From: Planctomycetales bacterium
Lineage (GTDB): Bacteria; Planctomycetota; Planctomycetia; Isosphaerales; Isosphaeraceae
Length of the DNA: 35,049 bases
Direction: 5' to 3'
Assembly (NCBI GenBank): GCA_027459775.1
Contig: DAIDHE010000270.1
Span: forward strand, 1-35,049
Shown: one piece after another, positions 26,601-34,696 of the stretch
How the letters are laid out: every line of letters begins with the position of its first letter
Numbering within the stretch: position 1 is the stretch's first letter
Notes under the pieces: model-generated
What the model was told of the DNA's origin: nothing
Seen by the model: only the letters and a program-made list of their open reading frames with translations
The model's database searches: none
Program-made: the position numbers and the translations under genes

Positions 26601-29600
26601 TTCGCTCCCAGCGTGATGGGACCGGCGTAGCTGTTGTTGGAGCCCACGCTTGCGAGGGCGCCTTGGTATCCCCCTCCGGCGCCGTCGAGCGTCAGGGGCA
26701 CGGCCCCGATGGCGACGCCCCCCATGAGCCAAAGCGAGCCGTTGGTATCGACCGTCACCCCCGCCGAGGCCAGGCTGACGGCGTTGCTGTTTCCGAGCAT
26801 CAGAGTTCCCGACGCCACCGTCGTCGATCCGGTATAGGTATTGGCGCCCGAGAAACTGGTCAGGCCCGAGGCCGCGTTCGCGACCGTGAGGGCGTAGTGG
26901 TTTCCGCCGTCGCCAATCGCATTCGAGAAGGTCAGGTTCGATGTATTCAGGGCCCCGACCGTGACGGCGCCGCCCAGCGTGATCGCGCCGGTGAGCGTGT
27001 CCGAGCCGTTCTCGGACACAATCGCTCCGACACCCGACGAACCGGTCCCCGTCACGGTGATCGCGTTACTTACGACGATGCCGTTTTCGAGCTCGAGCTG
27101 AGCGCCATTCGAGATGGTCGCAGCCGCCGTACTCAGAGCCAAACCGTTCGTGATCACGAGAGAACCAGCGCTCACCGTCGTCCCGCCCGAATAGGCGTTG
27201 GCGCCATCGAGCTCGAGGGTTCCCGGGCCGCTCATCGTGAGCGCCGTCGTTCCCGCGATGACCGACGTGATATTCAGATCGACGCCCGACGACGTCGTTC
27301 CCGCCGCCACGCTGAAGGTCGTCCCGGAGGATCCCAGATTGAACGTGCCGCCAGTGATGGTCGCGGTCGAGCTCGAGGCGTTGGTGGTGACCACGCCTGT
27401 CGAGAAGAGCGCTCCCGAGAGCATCTGGACCGAGCCGCCGGTCATGGTGAGAGAACTGGCCGTGAGCGAGCTGCCACTGCCGCCCAAATTCACGTAACCG
27501 GTGCCGTTGAGCGTCATCGCGCCGATGGTGGTGGCGGTGCCGGCGAACTGATGGTACTGGGCGTTGTTGTTCACGACCACGGTGTTGGTCGGGGACAACA
27601 TGTCATTCGCGAAGTTCACGGCGAGCGTGGCCGAATCGGTTCCATCTCCCACGTTGATGGTCGCGCTGGGGGCGACGCCGAGCACCGAGTTGCCGCCCAT
27701 CTGGATGTTGAGCGTTCCAGAATTGATGTCGAGCGGGCCGGCGAAGGTGTTGGACGAGGATCCCGAGAACGTGGTTTGCCCCGAGCCGACGAAGGTCAGT
27801 CCATAGGCGCCCTGAATCAGGCCGCTGAAATCGATGGAACCGGCGGCCGACGTCTCGATGGTCGTATTGGCGGCGAGGGTGATCGTGCCCGACGCGGTGT
27901 CCGATCCGCCTTGCACTACCAGAGCTCCGCCGCCACCCGCCCCCGCGCCCGCGAGGCTGAGCGGGTTCAAGAAGCTGATATTGTTGCTGACGTCGAGCTC
28001 CGCGCCGCTGGCGACGGTCGCGGGTCCCGTTCCCAGCGCCGTGTTGTTCGTGATCGACACGGTCCCCGCGTTCACGCTCATGCCGCCCGAGAAGGTATTG
28101 GCCCCATCGAGCTCGAGGCCGCCCGCGCCGGTCTTCGTGATCGAGTATGCGCCCGCCACGATTCCCGAAAGATCGATCACCCCGCCGGCGACCTGAATCG
28201 TTTCGTTGGTATTGAGCGTCAAGCCCAGCGGGAAGACCAGGCTTCCCGAGGCATAGTTCGTCGTGAGCCCGTTATCGAGCACGATGGCATTGCCCGTGAA
28301 GCTCATGGTCGAGCTGTCGAGGGTGATCGATTGGAAGTTGGTCCCCGCGGTGAAATTGTTGTTTGACGCGCCGGTGGCGGCCGGCGGGAAAACCAGGATG
28401 TCGCCCGCCGAGGGAGCGACGCCGGCCTGCCAGTTCCCCGCCGTCATCCAGTTGGTGTCGCTACCCCCGCCGACCCAGGTGTCGATCGTCCCCAGCGAGG
28501 TCAAGACCACGGTCGAGCTGGTGTAGTTGATCTGGAACGCCGACCGCCCCACCATGAACGTGGCGCCGTTCGCCAGGCCGTTGAAGGTGCCAATCACACC
28601 GTTCGTGTTTTGAGCAAAGACGATCGTGTACGTACTACCCAGGACCGGGGTGTATCCACTCCCCAGCGTGACGTTCAGGGTCGCGTTGTTGAGGGCCAGC
28701 GAGTTCGCCGGGTTGTTCACATAGAGGAAATCGTAGGCGCCCGCGCTGCTGCCATCCAGTACAAGGTTGACCGAGGATCCCGTGCTGAGAACCGTGTTGT
28801 TCAGCAACAAGCGGTTCGTGCCGGTCGTCGTCACCGGGCCTGGTCGCAGGGTTCCGCCACTGGCGACGGTGAGCGTGCTCCCCACCTGACCGCTCCCCGC
28901 CAGTGTGCCGCCGGACATCACCTGGGGATTCGCCGATGTGGAATTGCCATCAACCTGGATCGTCCCTGAATCAATCAGGAGATTGCCCAAGAACGTGTTG
29001 TTCGCCGTGAGATCGAGAATGCCCAGGCCGTTTTGCGTGATGCCGTAACCGCTGCCGCCGTCGCTCACCACGCCCGAGACGGTCAGGATCGATCCGCCGG
29101 CGACGTTCACCGTTTGAGTCGCGCCCAGGGTCACGGGGCCAGAGATCACGTTGGATCCAGAGAGATTGATCAGCTTGCTGTCGGAGACCCCTCCGCCCAG
29201 GCTCGCGCCCGTGCCGTCAAGCACGAGAGTCTTGGCGGAATCGAGCGTGATCCCTCCAGAAAGCTCGAATGTGGCCCCGCTGTCGATCGTCTCGGTCGCG
29301 GCCGTTCCGGCGGTTCCCAGGGCCGCGCTGTTGGCGGCCTCGAAGTAGCCCTGCGTGACCGTGATGGTGCTGCCAAAGCTGACATTGCCAGCACTGAAGA
29401 TCGTCCGCCCGGTCGCGCCGTTGGTGATCGTGGCGTTGAACAATTGGGAGTAATCGTCGAAAGGAGTGGCGATATTGAGAGTCGCGCCCGAGGCCGCGCC
29501 GAATTGAGACGCCGCGACGATGTTGAAATTCGATGACCCAAACGCGGTGGAATCGAACGTGGTCGTGCCCGAGAGGACGGCGACGACGCCCTGGTTGGCG

Positions 29601-32600
29601 ATGCCCGTGCCCTCGACGAACAGCACCTGGGGAATCGCCAGATTGGCGCCGCTGGTCGCCAGCATCGCCCCCGTCTCGACAACCACCACGCCGCTGGAGG
29701 CGCCCAGGGCGTTATCGCTCTGAGGCAGGACCGTGCCGGCTTGAACCTCAATCTGAGGGTTCTCGGTGACCGTACCCCCTTCCAGGCTGACACTATGCGT
29801 GGTGCTGAACGTGTTCGCGCCCGTCAGGTCCATCGTTCCCACGCCGGTCTTGATGATCCCGCCGTTCGCGATCACGGCCGAAATCGCCAGATCGACCCCG
29901 CTGGGATCGTGGCCCTGAGCCACACTGATCGTGGAGGTGTTCCCGCCCAGGCTCAGATTGCCCGTGATGAGCCCCTGGACCGAGCTGATCGACGTCGAGC
30001 TGTAGGCGAGGCCGCCACTGTCCGTGAGAGTCCCCGTGCCGGTGTCGATCTCGCCGCCGTTGGTGAGGGTGAGCGACGCGACCGTTTCGTTAACTCCCAA
30101 CATCGAAATCCAGGCGCTGCTCGTGCTTGATCCCGCGTTCAGGGTGACCACGCTCGTTGATACGATCTGACCACCGAAATCATCGACGACCATCGCGGTG
30201 TCGATCCCGTCGCCCACGGTGAGCGCGCCTGGGATCGAGATGATCCCCGCGGGATTGGCCAGATACAAGGTTCCGCTGTCGACGATGGTGGCGCCGGTGT
30301 AGGTGTTGGCGGATCCACCGCCCATGCTGAACGAGCCGCCTCCGGTAAAGGTCAAGCCGGATCCCGTGCCGCTGACGACGCCGTCCAGGCTGAGCGAGCT
30401 GGCCGACGATCCCAGCGTCGCCGACGCGGAGAGAGCGATAGTACCAACCAGCGACGCGGCGGCGCCTTCGTTCACGATCACGCCCGAGCCCGCCAGGCCG
30501 GCGCCGGCGATCGTGAATGCGTTCAAAACAGTGCTCGAGCTCGCGAAATTGAGATCGAGCTCAGCGCCGCTCGCGACTGAGACCGCCCCCGTCCCCAGGG
30601 CCGAGCCATTCGTGATCTGGACCGCGCCCGCGCTGATCGTCGTCCCGCCGGAATAGGTGTTCGCACCATCGAGCTCGAGCGTACCTGATCCCGTCTTGGT
30701 CGCCGCGACCGCGCCCGAGACGACCGCCGAGATGTCGAGATCGACGCCGCTGGCCGTGGTTCCGCTCGCCACGCTGAAGGTCGTCGCGCTTGTCAGGGCT
30801 AGATTGCCGCTGATCGAGGCCGTGGTCGCGGAGGCGTTGGTCGTGACCCCACCCGAATCGGTGAGCGTGCCTGTCCCGGTCGTGACGGTGCTGCCCGTCA
30901 TGGTCAGGCTCGAGACCGAGTCGTTGAAATTGCTAAGATTCAGAGTTGCCGCGTTGTTGATGGTGACGGCCTGGCCGCCGATCTGGCCGGCCGCCCCTTC
31001 TTGGACGGTCGCCGCGTGGGTTCCATCGCCGATGACGAGCGGCCCAGCCATGGCGGCGCCGCCGGTGTCGTTGAGCTGAAGCGTACCTGCGCTCACCGTG
31101 GTCGTGCCGGTGTAGGTATTGGCGACGGTTTCATTGAAGCTCAGGGTGTTGCCGCCGAGCTCGGTGACGCCGAAGCCCACGCCGCTGATCGGGCCCCCAA
31201 GGGCCAGAGAGCCCGCGTTCACGTTCAGGGTAGTGTTGGCGGTAAGCGTGACCGCGCCGGTGAGACTGTTCGCCCCGCTCGCGTTCACGATCGCGGCCAA
31301 TCCCGGCCCCCCCGCGCCCGCGACCGAGATCGCGCTTGAAAGAGTGATCCCGCCGGAAAGATCGAGCTCCGCGCCGCTTGCGATCGAGATCGACCCCGTC
31401 CCCAGCGCGCTACCGTTCGTGACCAGAACCTCTCCGGTCGTGATGGTCGCGCCGCCGGATATCGAATTCGCGCCGTCGAGCTCGAGCTTGCCGGTTCCGG
31501 TTTTCGTCACGGCGACCGCGCCCGATACGACCGCCGAGATGTCGAGATCGACGCCGCTGGCCGTGGTTCCGCTCGCGATGCTGAAAGTCGTCGCGGTCGT
31601 GAGCGCCAGATTGCCGCTGATCGAGGCCGTGGTCGCGGAGGCGTTGGTCGTGACGCCGCCCGAATCGGTGAGCGTGCCTGTCCCGGTCGTGACGGTGCTT
31701 CCCGTCATGGTCAGGCTCGAGACCGAGTCGTTGAAATTGTTGAGACTCAGAGTTGCCGCGTTGTTGATGGTGACAGCGTGGCCGCCGATCTGGCCGGCCG
31801 CCCCTTCTTGGACGGTCGCCGGGTGGGTTCCATCGCCGATGACGAGCGGTCCAGCCATGGCGGCGCCGCCGGTGTCGTTGAGCTGGAGAGTGCCGGCGTT
31901 CACCGTGGTCGTGCCGGTGTAGGTATTGGCCGTGCTGCCGTTCAAGGTGAGGGTATTGCCGCCGATCTCGGTGATACCGTAGCCCAGGCCGCCGTCGCCG
32001 ATCACTCCCCCCAGGGAGAGCGAGGCGGCGCTCACATTGATGGTCGTGTTCCCGGTGAGCGTGATCGGGCCGGTGAGGCTGTTGACGCCGCTGGCATTCA
32101 CGAGAGCGGCCAGGCCCGCGCTGCCCGTTCCCGCGATCGAAATCGGGTTGCCGACCATGATTCCACCGCTGAGATCCAGCTCCGCACCCGAGGCGACGGT
32201 GACATTCGAAGTCGCCGCGCCAAGGGCGTTGCTGTCGACCGCCGTGATCGTCCCCGAGGTGATCGAGGTCGCGCCCGTATAAGAGTTATTGCCGGAGAGC
32301 TGCAGATTCCCCAGCCCCGTCTTGGTGATGGCGCTCGCCCCCGAAATCGCGGCCGAGATTTGCAGGTCGATCGGCAAGCTCACCGGATCGGCGACCGAGA
32401 TCGTGGTGGTCGCGCCCGTCAGATTGAGATTGCCGCTCACGCTCGCCATCGAGGTCGCGGTGTTGCTCGTGATGTTGCCGTTCAGGGTCAACACGCCCGT
32501 CCCGGTCGTGACCGCGCCGCCGGTCAAGCTGAGTGAACCAATCGATTCGCTGAAGTTGTTCAGGTCAAGGGTTCCAGGGCTGTTCACGGCGACCGGAAAT

Positions 32601-33268
32601 CCGACGGCAAACTGCGAGCCGGCTTGATCCTGCACCAACCCGTTATTGATCGTAAGAGCGCCCGGAATCGCAATGGCGCTCAAGGTCTTCTCGAGCAGAA
32701 GCGTCGAGCCCGAGTCGACGGTCGTCGTGCCGAGGTACGAATTGCCCACCGCTCCGACCATGGCCAGCGTGCCGCCCCCGGTCAGGTCGAGCCCCGGAGT
32801 TCCCGAAAACGCGCCGCCCAGATCAAGCTCGGCCCCCGTGCCGACCGAGATCGTGCCCCCTCCCAGGGTCGTGTTCATGTTATCCAGCGAGGTTCCCGAC
32901 GTGTACGACGCGGTGATTCCAGCCGTCAGGTTGATCTGGTTGCCAATCAACTGGTAACCGGAGGCCGCGATCGTGATCGAATTGTAAGTTTGACCGCCCG
33001 CCAGATCGTTCGCCGCCGTCAACTGGCTGACCCCGGCGGGAAAAACCAGATCCTCGCCGGCCGAGGGAACACCGCCCGACCAGTTCCCGGCGTTCGACCA
33101 GAGATTGTTGACGGCGCCGGTCCATGTGTCGGTCGAGGGCGTGATCCGGGTCTCCAGCGATTCCAGCCTGGGTTGGCGGCGGCGGCGGCGATTGTTTTTT
33201 CGTGTCGTCAAGCGGCGACCGCGAAGGATTTCCTCATCGAGGGACGACGGAGAGAAAAAGCTGAGCAC
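23672..33268 (-). CDS. Giant surface protein: beta-strand repeats, MBG and Ig-like domains
   Basis: GTG start at 33268 with AAGGAG eight bases upstream; 3198 residues. The N-terminus has an Arg-rich run followed by QPRLESLETRITPS, the planctomycete export motif. Residues about 48-1590 and 1597-2425 are two blocks of autotransporter-associated beta-strand repeats (SGTLQLNDTGG, GANTYSGGTTISAG). Each block opens with a W-x-G...W...NW motif and ends with a G-F-GL-GA cap. An Ig-like domain (about 2430-2530) follows, then five MBG domains (about 2530-2950; SSTYGG, PTFTFSYAGF), then two Ig-like domains to about 3137. Composition is Gly/Ser/Thr/Asn-rich and almost Cys-free, as in adhesins. No autotransporter barrel, LPXTG, dockerin or PEP-CTERM anchor is visible. 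Likely a secreted or surface fibre. Confidence 0.9.
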   Translation of the reverse strand: MLSFFSPSSLDEEILRGRRLTTRKNNRRRRRQPRLESLETRITPSTDTWTGAVNNLWSNAGNWSGGVPSAGEDLVFPAGVSQLTAANDLAGGQTYNSITIAASGYQLIGNQINLTAGITASYTSGTSLDNMNTTLGGGTISVGTGAELDLGGAFSGTPGLDLTGGGTLAMVGAVGNSYLGTTTVDSGSTLLLEKTLSAIAIPGALTINNGLVQDQAGSQFAVGFPVAVNSPGTLDLNNFSESIGSLSLTGGAVTTGTGVLTLNGNITSNTATSMASVSGNLNLTGATTTISVADPVSLPIDLQISAAISGASAITKTGLGNLQLSGNNSYTGATSITSGTITAVDSNALGAATSNVTVASGAELDLSGGIMVGNPISIAGTGSAGLAALVNASGVNSLTGPITLTGNTTINVSAASLSLGGVIGDGGLGYGITEIGGNTLTLNGSTANTYTGTTTVNAGTLQLNDTGGAAMAGPLVIGDGTHPATVQEGAAGQIGGHAVTINNAATLSLNNFNDSVSSLTMTGSTVTTGTGTLTDSGGVTTNASATTASISGNLALTTATTFSIASGTTASGVDLDISAVVSGAVAVTKTGTGKLELDGANSISGGATITTGEVLVTNGSALGTGSISIASGAELDLSGGITLSSAISVAGAGGPGLAAIVNASGANSLTGAVTLTANTTLNVNAGSLALGGPISGVGFGVTELGGNTLSFNETVANTYTGTTTVSAGTLQLNDTGGAAMAGPLVIGDGTHAATVQEGAAGQIGGQAVTINNAATLNLSNFNDSVSSLTMTGSTVTTGTGTLTDSGGVTTNASATTASISGNLALTSATTFSVASGTTASGVDLDISAVVSGAVAATKTGSGTLELDGANTYSGGTTISAGAVQITNGSALGTGAVSVASGAELDLNFASSSTVLNAFTIAGAGLAGSGVIVNEGAAASLVGTIALSASATLGSSASSLSLDGVVSGTGSGLTFTGGGSFSMGGGSANTYTGATIVDSGTLYLANPAGIISIPGALTVGDGIDTAMVVDDFGGQIVSTSVVTLNAGSSTSSAWISMLGVNETVASLTLTNGGEIDTGTGTLTDSGGLAYSSTSISSVQGLITGNLSLGGNTSTISVAQGHDPSGVDLAISAVIANGGIIKTGVGTMDLTGANTFSTTHSVSLEGGTVTENPQIEVQAGTVLPQSDNALGASSGVVVVETGAMLATSGANLAIPQVLFVEGTGIANQGVVAVLSGTTTFDSTAFGSSNFNIVAASQFGAASGATLNIATPFDDYSQLFNATITNGATGRTIFSAGNVSFGSTITVTQGYFEAANSAALGTAGTAATETIDSGATFELSGGITLDSAKTLVLDGTGASLGGGVSDSKLINLSGSNVISGPVTLGATQTVNVAGGSILTVSGVVSDGGSGYGITQNGLGILDLTANNTFLGNLLIDSGTIQVDGNSTSANPQVMSGGTLAGSGQVGSTLTVASGGTLRPGPVTTTGTNRLLLNNTVLSTGSSVNLVLDGSSAGAYDFLYVNNPANSLALNNATLNVTLGSGYTPVLGSTYTIVFAQNTNGVIGTFNGLANGATFMVGRSAFQINYTSSTVVLTSLGTIDTWVGGGSDTNWMTAGNWQAGVAPSAGDILVFPPAATGASNNNFTAGTNFQSITLDSSTMSFTGNAIVLDNGLTTNYASGSLVFPLGLTLNTNETIQVAGGVIDLSGIVAGAYSITKTGAGGLELDGANTFSGGMSVNAGTVSITNNTALGTGPATVASGAELDVSNNISFLNPLSLAGAGAGGGGALVVQGGSDTASGTITLAANTTIETSAAGSIDFSGLIQGAYGLTFVGSGQTTFSGSSSNTFAGPLDINSGTLNIQMGGNSVLGVAPSATINVGDGTDSATLAVNFANDMLSPTNTVVVNNNAQYHQFAGTATTIGAMTLNGTGYVNLGGSGSSLTASSLTMTGGSVQMLSGALFSTGVVTTNASSSTATITGGTFNLGSSGTTFSVAAGTTSSGVDLNITSVIAGTTALTMSGPGTLELDGANAYSGGTTVSAGSLVITNGLALSTAAATISNGAQLELENGIVVSNAITVTGTGSSGVGAIVSENGSDTLTGAITLGGAVTVGALNTSNLTFSNAIGDGGNHYALTVANAASGLTSFSGANTYTGSTTVASGTLMLGNSNAVSLASAGVTVDTNGSLWLMGGVAIGAVPLTLDGAGGGYQGALASVGSNNSYAGPITLGANVQIEAGPGNVLTLSGAIGDGGLGYGFNSSDSGTVVLTGTSTYTGATVISDGVVRVDGNFTSSSVFDVNLFGTLSGSGTVGSVVSTGGTVAPADGPSVLSTGSFSLNSTSTYSVNLDGASPGNGTTGYDQVVASGAVSLGGALSVAVGGGYTPAPGDQLTIIQNNSGSPVSGTFAGLPEGAALTVGSYTFRITYQGGLSGHNVVLEAIVPTTTQVTTLPQTSTYGQSVTFIAQVTASAGTPTGSVAFYDGNPTSGGVMLGSGTVNFLGQASYSTTTLHATAGTPDQIYAVYAPPPTSAYEPSTSTPFSQTVNPAALIVTANNANMPYGSSALPTFTFSYAGFQNGETASSLTTAPIGAVSTPLSQLHVNSNGYSIVPSGAVDPDYTFTYVTGTLTVTPVLLTITAPSMSSVYGATINLSGATPTYSGFVNGDTAATLAIAPNAPPVLGTSATASSPVQSGGYPITVSGTVDPDYTFRYISGTLTITPAALAVTANNESSTYGGALPTLAYSVSGLVNSDTPATVFTGTLATTATSSSNVGAYPITQGTLVANANYTLGFTPGTLTVNTASLAVTTNSESSTYGGTLPTLAYSVSGLVNGDTAGSVLSGTLATTATSSSNVGAYPITQGSLAADANYTLGFTAGTFTVNPAALSITANNASKVFGAPLPTFTATYTGFVNGDTPASLSPPAVFTTPGAAASPVGTYPLTVNGASDPNYTITFHPAVLTITQASTTVAFLSPSGVSVAGQPVTITVQVSAVSPGAGAPTGAVVFEIDGKVYDIAAVNPSTGLATYNNALIGVGPHGLTATYSGDFNFTGTQTTIAHQVDPATTQTTLTATDIRNRKGQLVSVILTSDVTAVPPGVGSPSGTITFFRNGSSLTSQSVNANGVNSLRLKPAQARGKSFFAMFGGDPSFYASTSPTMTIGTNGAVKTIAARPSFTFATARHAVASAAARLQAGALDFRWPAFVKHGRRMGR
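24660..25143. repeat. Tandem 243-base MBG repeat inside the giant gene
   Basis: Two adjacent copies are in register with a period of 243 bases (81 codons). For example, CCTGGGTGATGGG at 24721 matches the copy at 24964, and the next about 60 bases are nearly identical at DNA level (GCGCCGACGTTTGAGGATGA in both). The encoded units share ESSTYGG, LPTLAYSVSGLVN and SSSNVGAYPITQG. Confidence 0.8.
30665..31937. repeat. 807-base repeat inside the giant gene
   Basis: About 465 bases at 30665-31130 recur at 31472-31937 with a constant offset of 807 bases (269 codons). AGATTGCCGC at 30801 matches 31608, and GTCGAGATCG at 30734 matches 31541. The near-identity at DNA level, including silent positions, indicates recent duplication or gene conversion rather than only protein-level similarity. 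Confidence 0.8.
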
Positions 33269-33581
33269 CGTTGATTCTCCTTGGCTGGATTCGATGCGCG
33301 ATCGAGGAACGCCGAATGAAATCGCAAGCTGGCGGCGTCTGATCCCTGTGTTCCAGGGTTCTGGATCAGACGCCGGGGTCTAGAGAACGCAGCTTCAAGC
33401 GCCATCGATCCCCGTCGATCGTGGCGCATGGTTCAGAGCCGTGCCGCGAGCAACCGCGGCGCGACGGTTGGTGAAACTCCAGCAGACTGGCATTGGTCGC
33501 TTGACTTGAAAGGAACCGTAGAACACGGTGTCGCGCTCGGCAACACGAGCGGCGGGCATTACAGGGGTTGAGCCCGTGAAT
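33269..33581. other. Leader region of the giant gene
   Basis: About 310 bases upstream of the giant gene that contain a strong hairpin (listed separately) and the 3' flank of the double-GNAT gene. No credible promoter hexamers were recognised. Confidence 0.5.
33334..33374. repeat. Perfect hairpin in the giant gene leader
   Basis: GGCGTCTGATCC (33334-33345) and GGATCAGACGCC (33363-33374) are perfect 12-base inverted repeats around a 17-base loop. The loop contains a competing small stem (CCCTG with CAGGG). It lies about 65 bases upstream of the GTG start and has no T-run, so it fits a leader structure or a small palindromic element better than a terminator. Confidence 0.6.
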
Positions 33582-34541
33582 TCAAGCTGGGAACTGGGCG
33601 GGAGTTCGGTCAGGTCGGCTGAGAACGGCCAGGTGGACGGTTCGCCGATCGCGGAGGGTGAAACCGACGGACTCGTAGAGTCGCCGGGCGGGTTTGTTGC
33701 GCTCGTCGACAGCCAGTTCGAGAGTTTTGGCCTTGCCCCGTGCTAAATCCAGGGCATGTCGAATCGCGGCCCGGCCCAGCCCGCGATGGCGGGCGGCCGG
33801 GGCCAGGCCGAGGTAAACGACCTCCCAGACCTCGCGACCGGGGTTCTCGGCCAGAAGCACGACCGCCGCGGCCTCGGGCTCGGTCGTCAACCGTCCCAGT
33901 CGCCAGCGCTTGGCGTCGAAGCGACCGACGGCGCGATATCCCTCGAGGATTTCATCCAGGCCTCGCGTTCCCTCGAGCTCGGGCATGTCCAGGCTGCCTT
34001 CGTAGGTCGCCGCGAGCACCGTCCGGAACTCGTCCTCGATCGCCGCGTCGAACGGCTGCCAGGCAAAATCAACCATTCCTTGGAAGCCAAGCGGCGCTGC
34101 CACGTCGCGCTCGAGATAGAGAAACTCGGTGATCCGCGCCATCCCACCGCGCTCCAGGTCGCGACCCGATCTTGGATCGGCCGATTCGTCAAGGACCGCC
34201 TGGGCCAACATGAAGCCGCGGTGTTTCAGATCCTCAAGGGCGGCCGTGATCAAGGCGGTCGCAAGTGCCGAGCGTCTCCATTTGGTTCGGATCTCAGGCG
34301 CCCAGACCGCCGCCGCTCGCCCGGCCAGCGACTGTGTGAGCAGCGCTCCCTCGACCCATCCCCCACGGCCAAGCGCCACCCATAATCCGGACAAATCCAG
34401 TTCTCCGTCCCGCGCCTCCTCGAGCACCTCGACGATCAGTCGATCGCGCAACGGCGCGGGCACACGCCGGTATAAGACATCGAGCGCCGCCCAGCGATTT
34501 GCTTCATCGCACGGCTGGACCAGGGTCTCCCAAACGCCCAT
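33582..34541 (-). CDS. Double-domain GNAT N-acetyltransferase
   Basis: ATG 34541 is preceded by GAGGGGGGGAG; the upstream GTG at 34583 has no usable ribosome binding site. The 319-residue protein has two GNAT-like halves, like mycothiol-synthase-type enzymes. The C-terminal half is clearly catalytic in appearance: VVYLGLAPAARHRGLGRAAI contains the acetyl-CoA loop R-H-R-G-L-G, followed by LELAVDERNKPARRLYESVG, the conserved Asn/Tyr end of the fold. The N-terminal half (SALATALITAALEDLKHRGF) is degenerate. The substrate is unknown. It is divergent from the sigma factor gene. Confidence 0.85.
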   Translation of the reverse strand: MGVWETLVQPCDEANRWAALDVLYRRVPAPLRDRLIVEVLEEARDGELDLSGLWVALGRGGWVEGALLTQSLAGRAAAVWAPEIRTKWRRSALATALITAALEDLKHRGFMLAQAVLDESADPRSGRDLERGGMARITEFLYLERDVAAPLGFQGMVDFAWQPFDAAIEDEFRTVLAATYEGSLDMPELEGTRGLDEILEGYRAVGRFDAKRWRLGRLTTEPEAAAVVLLAENPGREVWEVVYLGLAPAARHRGLGRAAIRHALDLARGKAKTLELAVDERNKPARRLYESVGFTLRDRRTVHLAVLSRPDRTPAQFPA

Positions 34542-34696
34542 CTCCCCCCCCTCGAAAGTCCGGCCGTCGTCGTTCGGGATCACTCCCCAGGCATTCCCAG
34601 AAACCAGGGGCTAAAACCAGTGAGGACGTCGCAAAAAAAAATCCAACGCCAGGCCGGACCCCGTCCGTATGATAGAGAGCGTGAGGAGGTCACGCG

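Noticed and set aside
25745-28366. An 873-codon open frame on the plus strand and several other long frames antisense to the giant gene
   Set aside because: They arise from the GC-rich, repetitive codon pattern of the minus-strand gene; the products are Arg/Asp/Gly-rich, lack domains and have no ribosome binding sites.
23672-33268. CRISPR-like array suggested by regular repeats
   Set aside because: Repeats are in-frame coding units of variable length inside one long gene, without constant repeats and unique spacers or cas genes.
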